Shown: positions 51,114 through 58,884 of the stretch, in pieces
Position numbering within the stretch: position 1 is the stretch's first letter
Layout of the letters: each line of letters starts with the position of its first letter
NCBI GenBank assembly: GCA_016869025.1
Contig: VGFA01000002.1
Span: 62,001-126,000 of the forward strand
Direction of reading: 5' to 3'
Origin: Armatimonadota bacterium
Lineage (GTDB): Bacteria > Sysuimicrobiota > Sysuimicrobiia > Sysuimicrobiales > Humicultoraceae
DNA length: 64,000 nt
Program-made: the position numbers and the translations under genes
The notes under the pieces: model-generated
The model's database searches: none
Told to the model about the DNA's origin: nothing
Seen by the model: only the letters and a program-made list of their open reading frames with translations

Positions 51114-52531
51114 GGCGACAATACCTCCATTCCGGCCCTCAGGCCCTCCAGCACCCTTTCCATCTCGATACCTCGCGAACCCTTGATGAGCACGATGTCA
51201 CCTGGCCGCACCGCCCGGCGCAGCAACGGGATCGCTTCATCTGTGGTCCTGGCCCAGGCAGCGGCGCCGGGCGCGAGACCAGCATCGGCGGCCCCCCCGA
51301 GGTACCAGCGGGCATTGGGTCCCACCGCGAGCAGCAGCGCGGGCAGCAGTTCCGCCGCCTGCCGGCCCACCCGGCGGTGGAACTCTTGCGAATCCGGTCC
51401 GAGCTCGAGCATCTCGCCCAAGGCGAGCACGCGCCGTCGGGCCGGCCCTGCGAGGACGATCACGTCGAAGGCGGCCTGCATGGACTGCGGACTGGCATTG
51501 TAGGTGTCGTCCACAACGAGCATCTCGCCGAGGTGGATGATCTCCTGCCGCATCTTGGCCTGGCGGGCGCGGGCAAGCCCTGCTGCGATCTCGCGCAGCC
51601 CGAGCCCGAGCGCATGCCCCACGGCCGCTGCGACCAGCGCGTTGCGCACCTGGTGAGTGCCCGGGAGCGACAGGGTCACTTCTCCCTGCTGCCCTCCGAC
51701 CTCCAGCACGAAGGCGCAGCCGTCAGGGGTGCACCTGATCTCGGTGGCGCGCACGTCTGCCTCAGGAGAGAAGCCGAACCGGACCACGGGACACTGGACG
51801 GCCCGGACCAGCCGCTCTGTCAAGGGCTCGTCGGCGTTGACGATCGCGGTGCCGTCAGCGGGCAATCCCTCCAGCAGTTCGGCCTTGGCCGCGGCGATGT
51901 TCTCGCGCGTTCCCAGCAGCTCCAGGTGGGTGTCGCCTATGGTGGTGACCGCGCCGATGCGGGGAAGCGCCATCTCGACGAGTTCTCGGATCTGCCCCAG
52001 ACCGCGCATTGCCATCTCTATGACCGCGACCTCGACTCCCTGATCCAGCCCCAACAGCGCGAGGGCCACGCCCAGCTCCGCGTTCCACGACTCAGCAGAG
52101 CGCGCCGCGTTGAAGCGCACGGCCAGGACCTCTGCGCACAGGCCGACCGTCGTGGTCTTGCCCACGCTGCCGGTAATGCCGACCACGGTCACCGGCAGCG
52201 TGCGCCGGTGCAGGGCGGCGATCGCGCCCAGCGCGCGCAGCGGGTCCGCCACCACCAGCGCCGGGCTGGCTGCTCCCGGGAGGGCTGCTCCCGAGCCGGC
52301 TGCCGCCGGCTCTGCGGCGACCACTGACAGCACCGCGCCGCGCGCGAGCGCATCCCCCACGAACAGGTGCCCGTCGGCATTTGGGCCCCGCAGCGCAACG
52401 AAGAGATACCCGGGCGCGGCCTTCCGGCTGTCGGTTGTGACCCCGCAGACCGCCGTGGGAACAGGCGCCCCCGGCGGCAGCACGAGGCGTCCGCCGGTCG
52501 CCGAGACGATGTCCCTAACCGCCAGATGCAT
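51110..52531 (-). CDS. murF: UDP-N-acetylmuramoyl-tripeptide--D-alanyl-D-alanine ligase
   Basis: 473 residues. Adds D-Ala-D-Ala to the UDP-MurNAc-tripeptide. Motifs: VTTDSRKAAPGYLFVALRGPNADGH in the N-terminal domain, VVGITGSVGKTTTVGL (intact P-loop), VIEMAMRGLGQIREL, TNIG-like TTIGDTHLELLGTRENIAAAKAELL, and VVDDTYNASPQSMQAA. A 15-residue Ala/Gly/Pro insert after VVAAEP (DNA near 52258-52315, with two copies of GGCTGCTCCCG) looks like slippage growth of an exposed loop. The start ATG lies inside the last 17 bases of murE. Confidence 0.96.
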   Translation of the reverse strand: MHLAVRDIVSATGGRLVLPPGAPVPTAVCGVTTDSRKAAPGYLFVALRGPNADGHLFVGDALARGAVLSVVAAEPAAAGSGAALPGAASPALVVADPLRALGAIAALHRRTLPVTVVGITGSVGKTTTVGLCAEVLAVRFNAARSAESWNAELGVALALLGLDQGVEVAVIEMAMRGLGQIRELVEMALPRIGAVTTIGDTHLELLGTRENIAAAKAELLEGLPADGTAIVNADEPLTERLVRAVQCPVVRFGFSPEADVRATEIRCTPDGCAFVLEVGGQQGEVTLSLPGTHQVRNALVAAAVGHALGLGLREIAAGLARARQAKMRQEIIHLGEMLVVDDTYNASPQSMQAAFDVIVLAGPARRRVLALGEMLELGPDSQEFHRRVGRQAAELLPALLLAVGPNARWYLGGAADAGLAPGAAAWARTTDEAIPLLRRAVRPGDIVLIKGSRGIEMERVLEGLRAGMEVLSP

Positions 52532-53987
52532 TCAGGACCTCCCGGACTACTTCCCGGTCATCAAACGGATGCCTCACCCCGGCGATCTCCTGGTAGGTCT
52601 CGTGGCCCTTGCCGGCAATCAGCACGAGATCTCCGGGACGCGCCTCTGCCACTGCCGCGGCAATCGCGCGGCGCCGGTCGGGCTCGATCTGCACGCGCAC
52701 GCCGCGACGGGCGGCGGCGGCCTCGACGCCCGGACGGATCTCGTCAATGATCGAGCGGGGATCCTCGGTGCGCGGGTTGTCGGAGGTCACCACCACGAGG
52801 TCGGCCCAACTCGCCGCGATGCCGCCCATCACTGGGCGCTTGGGCCGGTCGCGATCACCTCCGCATCCGAAGACCGCGATCAGCCGGCCGCCGGTCACCT
52901 CGCGGGCGCTGCGCAGCACGTTCTCCAGGCCGTCGGGCGTGTGGGCGTAGTCCACGACCACCGCGAAGGGCTGCCCCTCCTCGATGCTCTCAAAACGCCC
53001 CGGGATGCCCGGCATAGCGGCCAGGGCATCGGCCATCGCCTCAAGAGGCAGTTCTTGCGTGATGCCCACGGCAAGCGCCGCGAGCGCATTTGCGACGTTG
53101 AAGCCGCCGGCAAGCCGGAGCTCGACCGGAACGCTGCCCCCAGGCGTCTCGGCGGTGAACGTTGACCCGCGCAGGTGCAGCCGGAGGTCGCGCCCGCGCA
53201 CGTCGGCGGGCATGCGCACGCCGTAGGTCACCGCCTGCGCCAGGCTGACCGCCCGCATGATCCGCGATGCGGGGTCGTCGGCGTTCAGGACCGCCCACCC
53301 ATCACAGGGCAGCATCGCGAACAGCCGCGCCTTGGCGGCGCGGTAGGCTTCCATGCTCCCGTGGAAGTCCAGGTGGTCCCGCGTGAGGTTGGTGAACACC
53401 CCGACCTTGAACCGGCAGCCGGCAACCCGCTCCAGCGCCAGCGCGTGGGAGGCGACCTCGACCGCGGCGTACTGCCGACCCGCGCTCACCATGGCCGCCA
53501 GCGCGCGCTGCAGATCGGGCGCCTCCGGGGTCGTGCGCGCCGACGGCAGCACACCATCGTCAATGACGATCCCCATTGTTCCGATGATGCCGCACGGCCG
53601 CCCGGCCGCGCGCAGGATCGCTTCGATCAGGTAGGTGGTTGCGCCCTTGCCGTTGGTCCCGGTGACGCCGATCACGCTCAGGCGGCGCGAGGGATGCCCA
53701 TAGTACCCCGCGCTCATCTGCGCGAGCGCGCGGCGGGTGTCGGAGGTCCGCACCACCACAACGCCTGGAGGCACGGCGACCTCGCGATCCACCAGGATCG
53801 CGGACGCGCCGCGGGTGACGGCCTCTCCGATGAAGGCGTGCCCGTCGTGGACCGCGCCGCGGAGCGCGGCAAACAGAAACCCGGGACCACTCTCCCGGGA
53901 GTCGTAAGCGAGCCCGCGAATCTCCACGCCGGGGTCGCCCACCACCGACGGCGCGTCGAGCTCCGTCAGCAGCGCGCGCAGATGCAT
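52515..53987 (-). CDS. murE: UDP-N-acetylmuramoyl-tripeptide synthetase, meso-diaminopimelate adding
   Basis: 490 residues from the ATG at 53987 after GGAGGTGG. The substrate motif is SDNPRTEDP: DNPR marks enzymes that add meso-diaminopimelate, whereas lysine-adding enzymes have DDNPA. Other motifs are LAYDSRESGPGFLFAALRGAVHDGH, VTGTNGKGATTYLIEAIL (P-loop with Gly-Ala after the lysine in place of the usual Thr-Thr), TTPEAPDLQRAL, FTNLTRDHLDFHGSMEAY and VVVDYAHTPDGLENVL. It has its own candidate promoter in the 49-base gap after ftsI. Confidence 0.96.
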   Translation of the reverse strand: MHLRALLTELDAPSVVGDPGVEIRGLAYDSRESGPGFLFAALRGAVHDGHAFIGEAVTRGASAILVDREVAVPPGVVVVRTSDTRRALAQMSAGYYGHPSRRLSVIGVTGTNGKGATTYLIEAILRAAGRPCGIIGTMGIVIDDGVLPSARTTPEAPDLQRALAAMVSAGRQYAAVEVASHALALERVAGCRFKVGVFTNLTRDHLDFHGSMEAYRAAKARLFAMLPCDGWAVLNADDPASRIMRAVSLAQAVTYGVRMPADVRGRDLRLHLRGSTFTAETPGGSVPVELRLAGGFNVANALAALAVGITQELPLEAMADALAAMPGIPGRFESIEEGQPFAVVVDYAHTPDGLENVLRSAREVTGGRLIAVFGCGGDRDRPKRPVMGGIAASWADLVVVTSDNPRTEDPRSIIDEIRPGVEAAAARRGVRVQIEPDRRRAIAAAVAEARPGDLVLIAGKGHETYQEIAGVRHPFDDREVVREVLNASGG

Positions 53988-54014
53988 CCACCCACCTCCG
54001 CGGAATCTCCGTTC

Positions 54015-54023
54015 ATTATAGCA
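54015..54023 (-). promoter_or_regulatory. Extended -10 promoter candidate upstream of murE
   Basis: The minus strand reads TGCTATAAT, a consensus extended -10 element, between the ftsI stop (54037) and the murE start (53987). No -35 match is seen at the expected distance. The predicted leader is about 20 bases and carries the strong GGAGGTGG ribosome-binding site. An internal promoter here would let mur genes be expressed without mraZ control. Confidence 0.5.
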
Positions 54024-54036
54024 GGCACCCGCGGCC

Positions 54037-55854
54037 TTACGGCGCGGCGCGCGGCGGCAGGCGGCCCAGGGCCGCCGGCTCCGAGGGAGGCAGCCGCATG
54101 TGCCAGAGAACCTGCGTGGCAATTGCCTGGAAGACCGGCGCTGCGACCGTGCCCCCGTATTGTTCGCCCTTCACGCCGTCGAGAATCACCAGCACCGCCA
54201 GGCGCGGGTTGTCCGCGGGCACCAGGCCGACAAACGAAGCCAAGACCGCATCGGGCATGTAGCCGCCTCCTGGAGCCGGCTTCTGGGCCGTGCCGGTCTT
54301 GCCGGCGATCCGGTATCCCTCGACGCGGGCCAGCGTCCCGGTCCCCTTGTTCACGACGTCCTCCATCATGGCGACGACCGCTCGGGCGACCTCCGGAGTA
54401 GTCGCCTGGCGTCCGGGCTCCGGCGCCGCCACCTTGATCACGCGGCCTTCGGGGTCGCGCACGGCGCGCAACACGTGCGGGCGGACCAGACGTCCCTCGT
54501 TGCCCAGGGCAGAGGCGGCCACCAGCAACTGCAGGGGCGTTACCGAGATGCCCTGACCAAAGCCAATGGTCTCGAGCCCAGGGCCCAGCCACTGCGTCGG
54601 CGGCGGCACCAGACCGGCGAGCTCCCCGGGAAGATCAATTCCGGTGGGCGCGCCGAATCCAAAGCGGCGGATCGCTTCGTGGTACCGCTCCTTGCCAAGC
54701 CGCATCGCCACCATGGCCGCGCCCACATTTGACGACTGGCGGATGATGTCGCCCAGCGTCTGCCTGGGGAACTTGCGGCCGCGGGCCTCCCGAATCACGT
54801 AGCCGCCCGCGACCCGCAGTTCCCCGGTGCTCGTGAACACTTCGTGTGCGGTCACGGCGTCGGCTTCCATAGCGGCCGCCGCCAGGATGATCTTGAAGGT
54901 GGATCCCGGTTCGTAGACTGCAGAGATAGCGCGGTTGGCCAGCAGCGGGTTCTCGGCGCGACCGACGGCGTTGGGATCATAGCGCGGATGGGCGGCCATC
55001 GCCAGCAGCTCGCCCGACCTGGGATCCATGACCAGGACGGTGCCCGAGGTTGCGCCCGTGGAGGCCGCTGCCCGATCGAGCTCGCGCTCGGCGATGTGCT
55101 GGATCACCTGGTCTATGGTAAGCATCACGTCGGCGCCCGGGGCTGGCTCTCGCACGACTGCGCGCGTGTCGAACCGCGGACGGCCCATGGCGTCCCGCTC
55201 GATGCGGGCGGAACCGGGCCGGCCCCGCAGTGTCTCTTCAAACGCCAGTTCCGCGCCCTCCAGGCCCTGGTTGTCAACGCCGGCAAAACCGATCACGTGG
55301 GACGCCAGCGTTCCGTTGGGGTAGCTGCGCTTGGCTTCGGTGAGGAAGCCGATCTGGTCGCCGAGCCGCATCGCGCGCAGCGACGCCACAACCGCGGGCG
55401 AAGCCCTCCTGGCCAGCCAGGCGAAGTGCCGGTCCGGGACCAGCTTTCGTTCGAGGTCCGCCGGTCGCTGCCCGACCACCGGCGCGACCGCGTGGATGAA
55501 TGCCTTGTGATTGTCGATCTTGGACGGCAAGGCGAAGGCCGACTCGGCCTCGACGTTCACGGCCAGCGGCCTGCCCAGGCGGTCCAGCAGGCGGCCGCGG
55601 CTGGCCTCGATCTGCACGGTGCCGAGCTGCTGGCGCTCCGCGATTCTCTCGAGTTCTGGGGCCTGAACGACGTGAAGCATGACCAGGCGAAAGCCGACCG
55701 CGGTCAGCGCCGTCCACAGCACCGCAAAGAGCACCGCCGTGCGCAGCCGGATCAGCCGGAGGTGGTCGAGCTCTGCCTCGGCCGCGCGGAGAAAAGACCG
55801 CCGCCCGGGGGGTTGACCCCGCCCGGGCGGGCGGCGACGACGCGGGAGGGTCAT
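54037..55854 (-). CDS. ftsI: Septal class B penicillin-binding protein (transpeptidase)
   Basis: 605 residues from the ATG at 55854, overlapping the ftsL stop by four bases. A basic N-terminus, one membrane helix (about 37-58), a pedestal domain (IEASRGRLLDRLGRPLAVN) and the transpeptidase domain are seen. The active-site motifs are SxxK in YEPGSTFKII, SxN in IIRQSSNVGAAM and KTG in IAGKTGTAQKP. No C-terminal PASTA domain is present, unlike many Gram-positive PBP2B/SpoVD homologues. It crosslinks septal peptidoglycan with FtsW. The C-terminal tail is short and Pro/Arg-rich. Confidence 0.97.
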   Translation of the reverse strand: MTLPRRRRPPGRGQPPGRRSFLRAAEAELDHLRLIRLRTAVLFAVLWTALTAVGFRLVMLHVVQAPELERIAERQQLGTVQIEASRGRLLDRLGRPLAVNVEAESAFALPSKIDNHKAFIHAVAPVVGQRPADLERKLVPDRHFAWLARRASPAVVASLRAMRLGDQIGFLTEAKRSYPNGTLASHVIGFAGVDNQGLEGAELAFEETLRGRPGSARIERDAMGRPRFDTRAVVREPAPGADVMLTIDQVIQHIAERELDRAAASTGATSGTVLVMDPRSGELLAMAAHPRYDPNAVGRAENPLLANRAISAVYEPGSTFKIILAAAAMEADAVTAHEVFTSTGELRVAGGYVIREARGRKFPRQTLGDIIRQSSNVGAAMVAMRLGKERYHEAIRRFGFGAPTGIDLPGELAGLVPPPTQWLGPGLETIGFGQGISVTPLQLLVAASALGNEGRLVRPHVLRAVRDPEGRVIKVAAPEPGRQATTPEVARAVVAMMEDVVNKGTGTLARVEGYRIAGKTGTAQKPAPGGGYMPDAVLASFVGLVPADNPRLAVLVILDGVKGEQYGGTVAAPVFQAIATQVLWHMRLPPSEPAALGRLPPRAAP

Positions 55855-56324
55855 CTGTGTCGCTCTCGGGCCTCGGCCTCGCTCCTCCCAAGCCACGCCG
55901 TGAGCTGGCGAAGGACTCCACGGCGCTCGGCAGGCACCTCGACTTCCGCGATGGCCGGCCCGGCGGTGATGGCGGCGAGCTGGTGATGGCGGGGCGGCGC
56001 CATGCCCAGCTCCGTTGTGGCATAGTGCTCGATGCGCTGCGGCGATTTCAGGGCCGATGCGAGCGAGGATAGGCGCGCGTGCTCCGCGCGCAGGTGGGTG
56101 AGTTCGCGCTGCAGCCGCAGGATCGTGTACCCCGCCTCTGCGCGGTGCGTGCGCTGCGAAACGTAGAGCAGAGCAGGCAGGGTGAGAAGAACCGCCACCA
56201 CCATCGCGCCGGCCATCGGGTGCAACCGAGAGCGGCGACGGGCCACGGGCTCCCCGCGGGAAGGCCGTTCGGGGAGCCACACCGGGAAGACCTTCGTGCG
56301 TCGGTCGGCGGCGATCACGTGCAC
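55851..56324 (-). CDS. ftsL: Cell division protein FtsL
   Basis: 157 residues: a basic N-terminus of about 35, one membrane helix (MAGAMVVAVLLTLPALLYVS), then a leucine-zipper-like coiled coil (ILRLQRELTHLRAEHARLSSLASALKSPQRIEHYATTELGMAPP) typical of FtsL/DivIC. It forms part of the FtsQLB complex that activates FtsWI. The GTG start at 56324 overlaps the end of rsmH by ten bases. Sequence identity within the family is always low, so the call rests on architecture and on position between rsmH and ftsI. Confidence 0.88.
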   Translation of the reverse strand: MHVIAADRRTKVFPVWLPERPSRGEPVARRRSRLHPMAGAMVVAVLLTLPALLYVSQRTHRAEAGYTILRLQRELTHLRAEHARLSSLASALKSPQRIEHYATTELGMAPPRHHQLAAITAGPAIAEVEVPAERRGVLRQLTAWLGRSEAEARERHR

Positions 56325-57400
56325 GGCCTCGCCGTTGAACTGGAAGAAGATCGGCGCCGGAAGCCGGGTGCCGGAGGGAGGACGTCAGGCACGACGGAGG
56401 GGAGGGTGGTATCAGCGCTGGATTGCCCGGCTTCCGACGCACGCTCGGTCTGGTCGCTCGCGCGCTCTGCCACGCGCATCTTGGCGCTGCGCGAACGGGG
56501 GTTGGCCGCTATCTCGCGCAGCGATGGGGTAACGGGCCGCCGCGTCAGAACGCGCACGAGGCGACGGCCGCCGCAGACGCATTGGGGGCTCCCGGGAGGA
56601 CAGGTGCAATCACGGGAGAGGCGGAGGTAGGTGTGCTTGACGATGCGGTCTTCCAGGGAGTGGAAGGTGATGACGCAGAGTCGCCCACCCCCCCGGAGAG
56701 CCCCCATTGCTTCCGGCAGTGCCTGCTCGAGCGCTTCCAGTTCGCGGTTGGTGGCGATGCGCAGCGCCTGGAACGTGCGCGTCGCCGGATGGATGCCCCG
56801 AGGCCAGGCGCGGCGCGGGATGGCCGCACCTACAACGGAGACAAGTTCATCGGTCGTGCGAAGAGGCCGGCGCTGCACGATCGCCCGCGCGATCCGGCGC
56901 GCCCATCGCTCCTCACCGTACGCCCAGATAATCCCCCGCAGTTCCTCCTCGGGCAGGGAGTTGACCAGGTCGGCGGCGCAGCGCGGCTGGGTGCGGTCCA
57001 TCCGCATGTCGAGCGGACCTGAATGGGTGAAGCTGAACCCGCGGAGGGGTTCTTCCAGTTGCAGCGACGAGGCTCCCAGGTCCATCACGATGCCGTCTAC
57101 CGCCTCGAGTCCGGCTTCGGCCACCACAGTGCGTATGGCCGAGTAGTTCGCGTGCCGCAGTGCAACCGATGCCCCGTAACGAGCCAGCCTTCGCGCCGCA
57201 ACCGCCAGCGCCTCGGCGTCGCGGTCTATCCCTATCAGCCGCCCAGACGGGGCGATCCGCTCCAGGATCGCCTCGGCGTGCCCGCCGGCGCCCACCGTGG
57301 CGTCAACGTACGTGCCGCCGGGCCGTGGTTCCAGCCAGGCCAGCACCTCGTCGAGCATCACCGGGATGTGCCCAGCGGCTTCTGCCTGAGAACCGGCTAT
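56315..57400 (-). CDS. rsmH: 16S rRNA (cytosine-1402-N4)-methyltransferase, apparently starting at AUA
   Basis: Class I SAM methyltransferase with YVDATVGAGGHAEAIL, GIDRDAEALAVA, DGIVMDLGASSLQLEEPLRGFSF and the substrate domain RTFQALRIATNRELEAL, VITFHSLEDRIVKHTYL. The conserved N-terminal HIPVMLDEVL is in frame, but the only standard start near it is a GTG at 57361 inside that motif (V of HIPV). An AUA at 57400-57398 overlaps the mraZ TAG as ATAG, the same geometry as the ATGA overlaps elsewhere, and lies eight bases after GAGGAG. I therefore set the start at 57400 (361 residues); a start at 57361 gives 348. The last 50 residues are a Ser/Pro-rich extension. It modifies C1402 with RsmI. Confidence 0.93.
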   Translation of the reverse strand: MAGSQAEAAGHIPVMLDEVLAWLEPRPGGTYVDATVGAGGHAEAILERIAPSGRLIGIDRDAEALAVAARRLARYGASVALRHANYSAIRTVVAEAGLEAVDGIVMDLGASSLQLEEPLRGFSFTHSGPLDMRMDRTQPRCAADLVNSLPEEELRGIIWAYGEERWARRIARAIVQRRPLRTTDELVSVVGAAIPRRAWPRGIHPATRTFQALRIATNRELEALEQALPEAMGALRGGGRLCVITFHSLEDRIVKHTYLRLSRDCTCPPGSPQCVCGGRRLVRVLTRRPVTPSLREIAANPRSRSAKMRVAERASDQTERASEAGQSSADTTLPSVVPDVLPPAPGFRRRSSSSSTARPCT

Positions 57401-57819
57401 ATTCGCAGCTCCTCGATCTGCTCCGCGATCTGCGGAGCCGACAGCTTCGCCTTCTCGATGTAGGACTGCCAGCCGGCGTAGTTCCATATCTCGATCCGGC
57501 TGATCAGACCCACCACCACCACCTCGCGCTCGATCCCGGCATGCTGCCGCAGGTGAAGCGGCAGGGTTATCCTGCCCTGTCGGTCGAGCTCGATGTCCAC
57601 GGCGCCGGCAAGCAGATAGCGCATAACGTCGCGCTGCTTGGTGGAGAGCTTGAGCAACGCGTCCGCGACCTTGGCCCATTCCGCGGGCGAGTATACGCTG
57701 ATGCAGGGATCCAGTCCGCGGGTGGCTACGACCTGATCGCCCAGGACGCGCCGGAACCTGGGAGCGATGACAACCCGCCCCTTGTCGTCCAGCGCGTACT
57801 GGAACTCACCCTTGAGCAT
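57397..57819 (-). CDS. mraZ: Transcriptional regulator MraZ
   Basis: 140 residues from the ATG at 57819 (MLKGEFQYALDDKGRVVIAPRF); a GTG two codons upstream is less likely because it falls in the operator repeats. Two SpoVT/AbrB-like swapped-hairpin units are seen, each with the DxxGR pattern (DDKGRVVIAPRFRRVL and DRQGRITLPLHLRQHA). MraZ forms rings that bind direct repeats in front of its own gene and controls the dcw cluster. First gene of the cluster. Confidence 0.97.
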   Translation of the reverse strand: MLKGEFQYALDDKGRVVIAPRFRRVLGDQVVATRGLDPCISVYSPAEWAKVADALLKLSTKQRDVMRYLLAGAVDIELDRQGRITLPLHLRQHAGIEREVVVVGLISRIEIWNYAGWQSYIEKAKLSAPQIAEQIEELRI

Positions 57820-57865
57820 CCCCACAACTCCCCACTCTGTCCCACGCTATTCTCCATGTTCCCAC
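57816..57865 (-). promoter_or_regulatory. MraZ operator: GTGGGA/G repeats every ten bases
   Basis: On the minus strand the 50 bases before and at the mraZ start divide into five ten-base units: GTGGGAACAT, GGAGAATAGC, GTGGGACAGA, GTGGGGAGTT and GTGGGGATGC. Four of the five start with GTGGG[A/G], in perfect register with a gap at the second. This is the known MraZ recognition pattern (TGGG-type repeats at ten-base spacing). The last repeat contains the ATG and the third and fourth contain the ribosome-binding region, so MraZ binding would block translation start as well as transcription. Confidence 0.88.
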
Positions 57866-57975
57866 AAACTCCTTCTTGTAGACCTGCGATTTGGAAAAGA
57901 TCTTTGGAGGCCGGCGGCCAGAAGCCTCACTGGGCGCGGTCTCTGGCTTTCACTACCGGCGCAGGGGGGCAGATA

Positions 57976-58002
57976 TGGTGGGTCGGAGCTGCTCACCCAC
58001 CA
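57976..58002. repeat. Perfect inverted repeat upstream of mraZ
   Basis: TGGTGGGT (57976-57983) and ACCCACCA (57995-58002) flank 11 bases that themselves contain GAGCTGCTC, so the whole element can form a compact stem. There is no T-run on either side, so a rho-independent terminator is doubtful. It may be a binding site or an mRNA structure after the preceding gene. Confidence 0.55.
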
Positions 58003-58037
58003 CATCTTGTGGGAGAGCGGCAATGCACCCGAGGTCC

Positions 58038-58094
58038 GGGACTACTGCCGACGCCCGGGACTACTGCCGATGCTCGGAACTACTGCCGTGGCGT
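58038..58094. repeat. Three tandem 19-base repeats at the end of the unknown gene
   Basis: The core ACTACTGCCG recurs at 58041, 58060 and 58079, a period of exactly 19 bases. The first two units (58038-58056, 58057-58075) differ in three positions near their ends; the third is more diverged after its core. The third copy contains the stop codon of the minus-strand gene ending at 58080, and every copy read on the minus strand carries CAGTAG. The array lies about 170 bases upstream of the MraZ operator. Confidence 0.7.
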
Positions 58095-58808
58095 GGGAGG
58101 TTTCCGCCTCACGCGTGGAGTGCGCGCAAGAGCACCCTGGTCCAGCGCCTTGTCGCCCAGGACCGCGCCCAGGCAGTCGCGCAGGTCCAGGGCCTCTTCG
58201 ATCTGTAGCCGGGCGGACCGCGCTCCGGGCTCAGATGCAAGATCAGGCGATGGATGCGTGACCAGCATGATGCCGCCGTCCGGTAGGATCTCGACGATGA
58301 ACGCCATTGAGGTGAGCAGGCGGGCAGGACCGAGCCGGGATACGGCCTGTGGCCCGAAGAAGTTGGCCCAACCCAGGCAGGTTGGATCAGGAAGATCGTC
58401 TACTCCCACCGTGCCCCACGGAGCTTCCAGGAACAGATAGAGGCCCTTGCACACGCCGAGCACCTGCTCGATGTCCTTGCTCGTCGCCAACGCCTCGCGC
58501 GGTATCGTCAGCGTGACCGTGCTTGGGCGAGATCTGGGAACCTCGCTCACCGAGAGGGTCAGCACCGGCCGCATCAGCCCTTCGGAGACGCGCAGGAACG
58601 TGCTCTGCGTGCCACCCTCCTCCGCGTCCTCCAGCAGCCGGACCGGCCTCGCGGGTATGATCCGCCGCAGGCTGTCTTCCGGCAGGCGGCGCACAAGATG
58701 CGGCTCGTAGGCCCCTCCCTGAGCCACGAGCGTGTCCAGAATCGCCCTCACGGTTCCCGGCCGGAAAGGATGGTCTACCAGGAAGCGCGCGACAACCTGC
58801 CCTTCCAT
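58080..58808 (-). CDS. Protein of unknown function
   Basis: About 242 residues from the ATG at 58808 (MEGQVVARFLVDHPFRPGTVRAIL), preceded by AGGGGTG; the open frame upstream of it is low-complexity and runs against the regulator gene. No signal peptide, membrane helix or cysteine cluster is seen. Noted segments are RLLEDAEEGGTQSTFLRVSEGLMRPVL, VTLTIPREALATSKDIEQVLGVCKGLYLF and FFGPQAVSRLGPARLLTSMAFIVEIL. I do not recognise the family. It lies 76 bases downstream of the large regulator gene on the same strand and just upstream of the dcw cluster, from which it is separated by repeats and an inverted repeat. Confidence 0.7.
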   Translation of the reverse strand: MEGQVVARFLVDHPFRPGTVRAILDTLVAQGGAYEPHLVRRLPEDSLRRIIPARPVRLLEDAEEGGTQSTFLRVSEGLMRPVLTLSVSEVPRSRPSTVTLTIPREALATSKDIEQVLGVCKGLYLFLEAPWGTVGVDDLPDPTCLGWANFFGPQAVSRLGPARLLTSMAFIVEILPDGGIMLVTHPSPDLASEPGARSARLQIEEALDLRDCLGAVLGDKALDQGALARTPRVRRKPPTPRQ

Positions 58809-58884
58809 GTTCGTCACCCCTGTACAAGAGCCGCCGCTGCTCAGGATGAGTCGGATAGTAGAAGGGGGCTCTCTCGCAGGGCTC

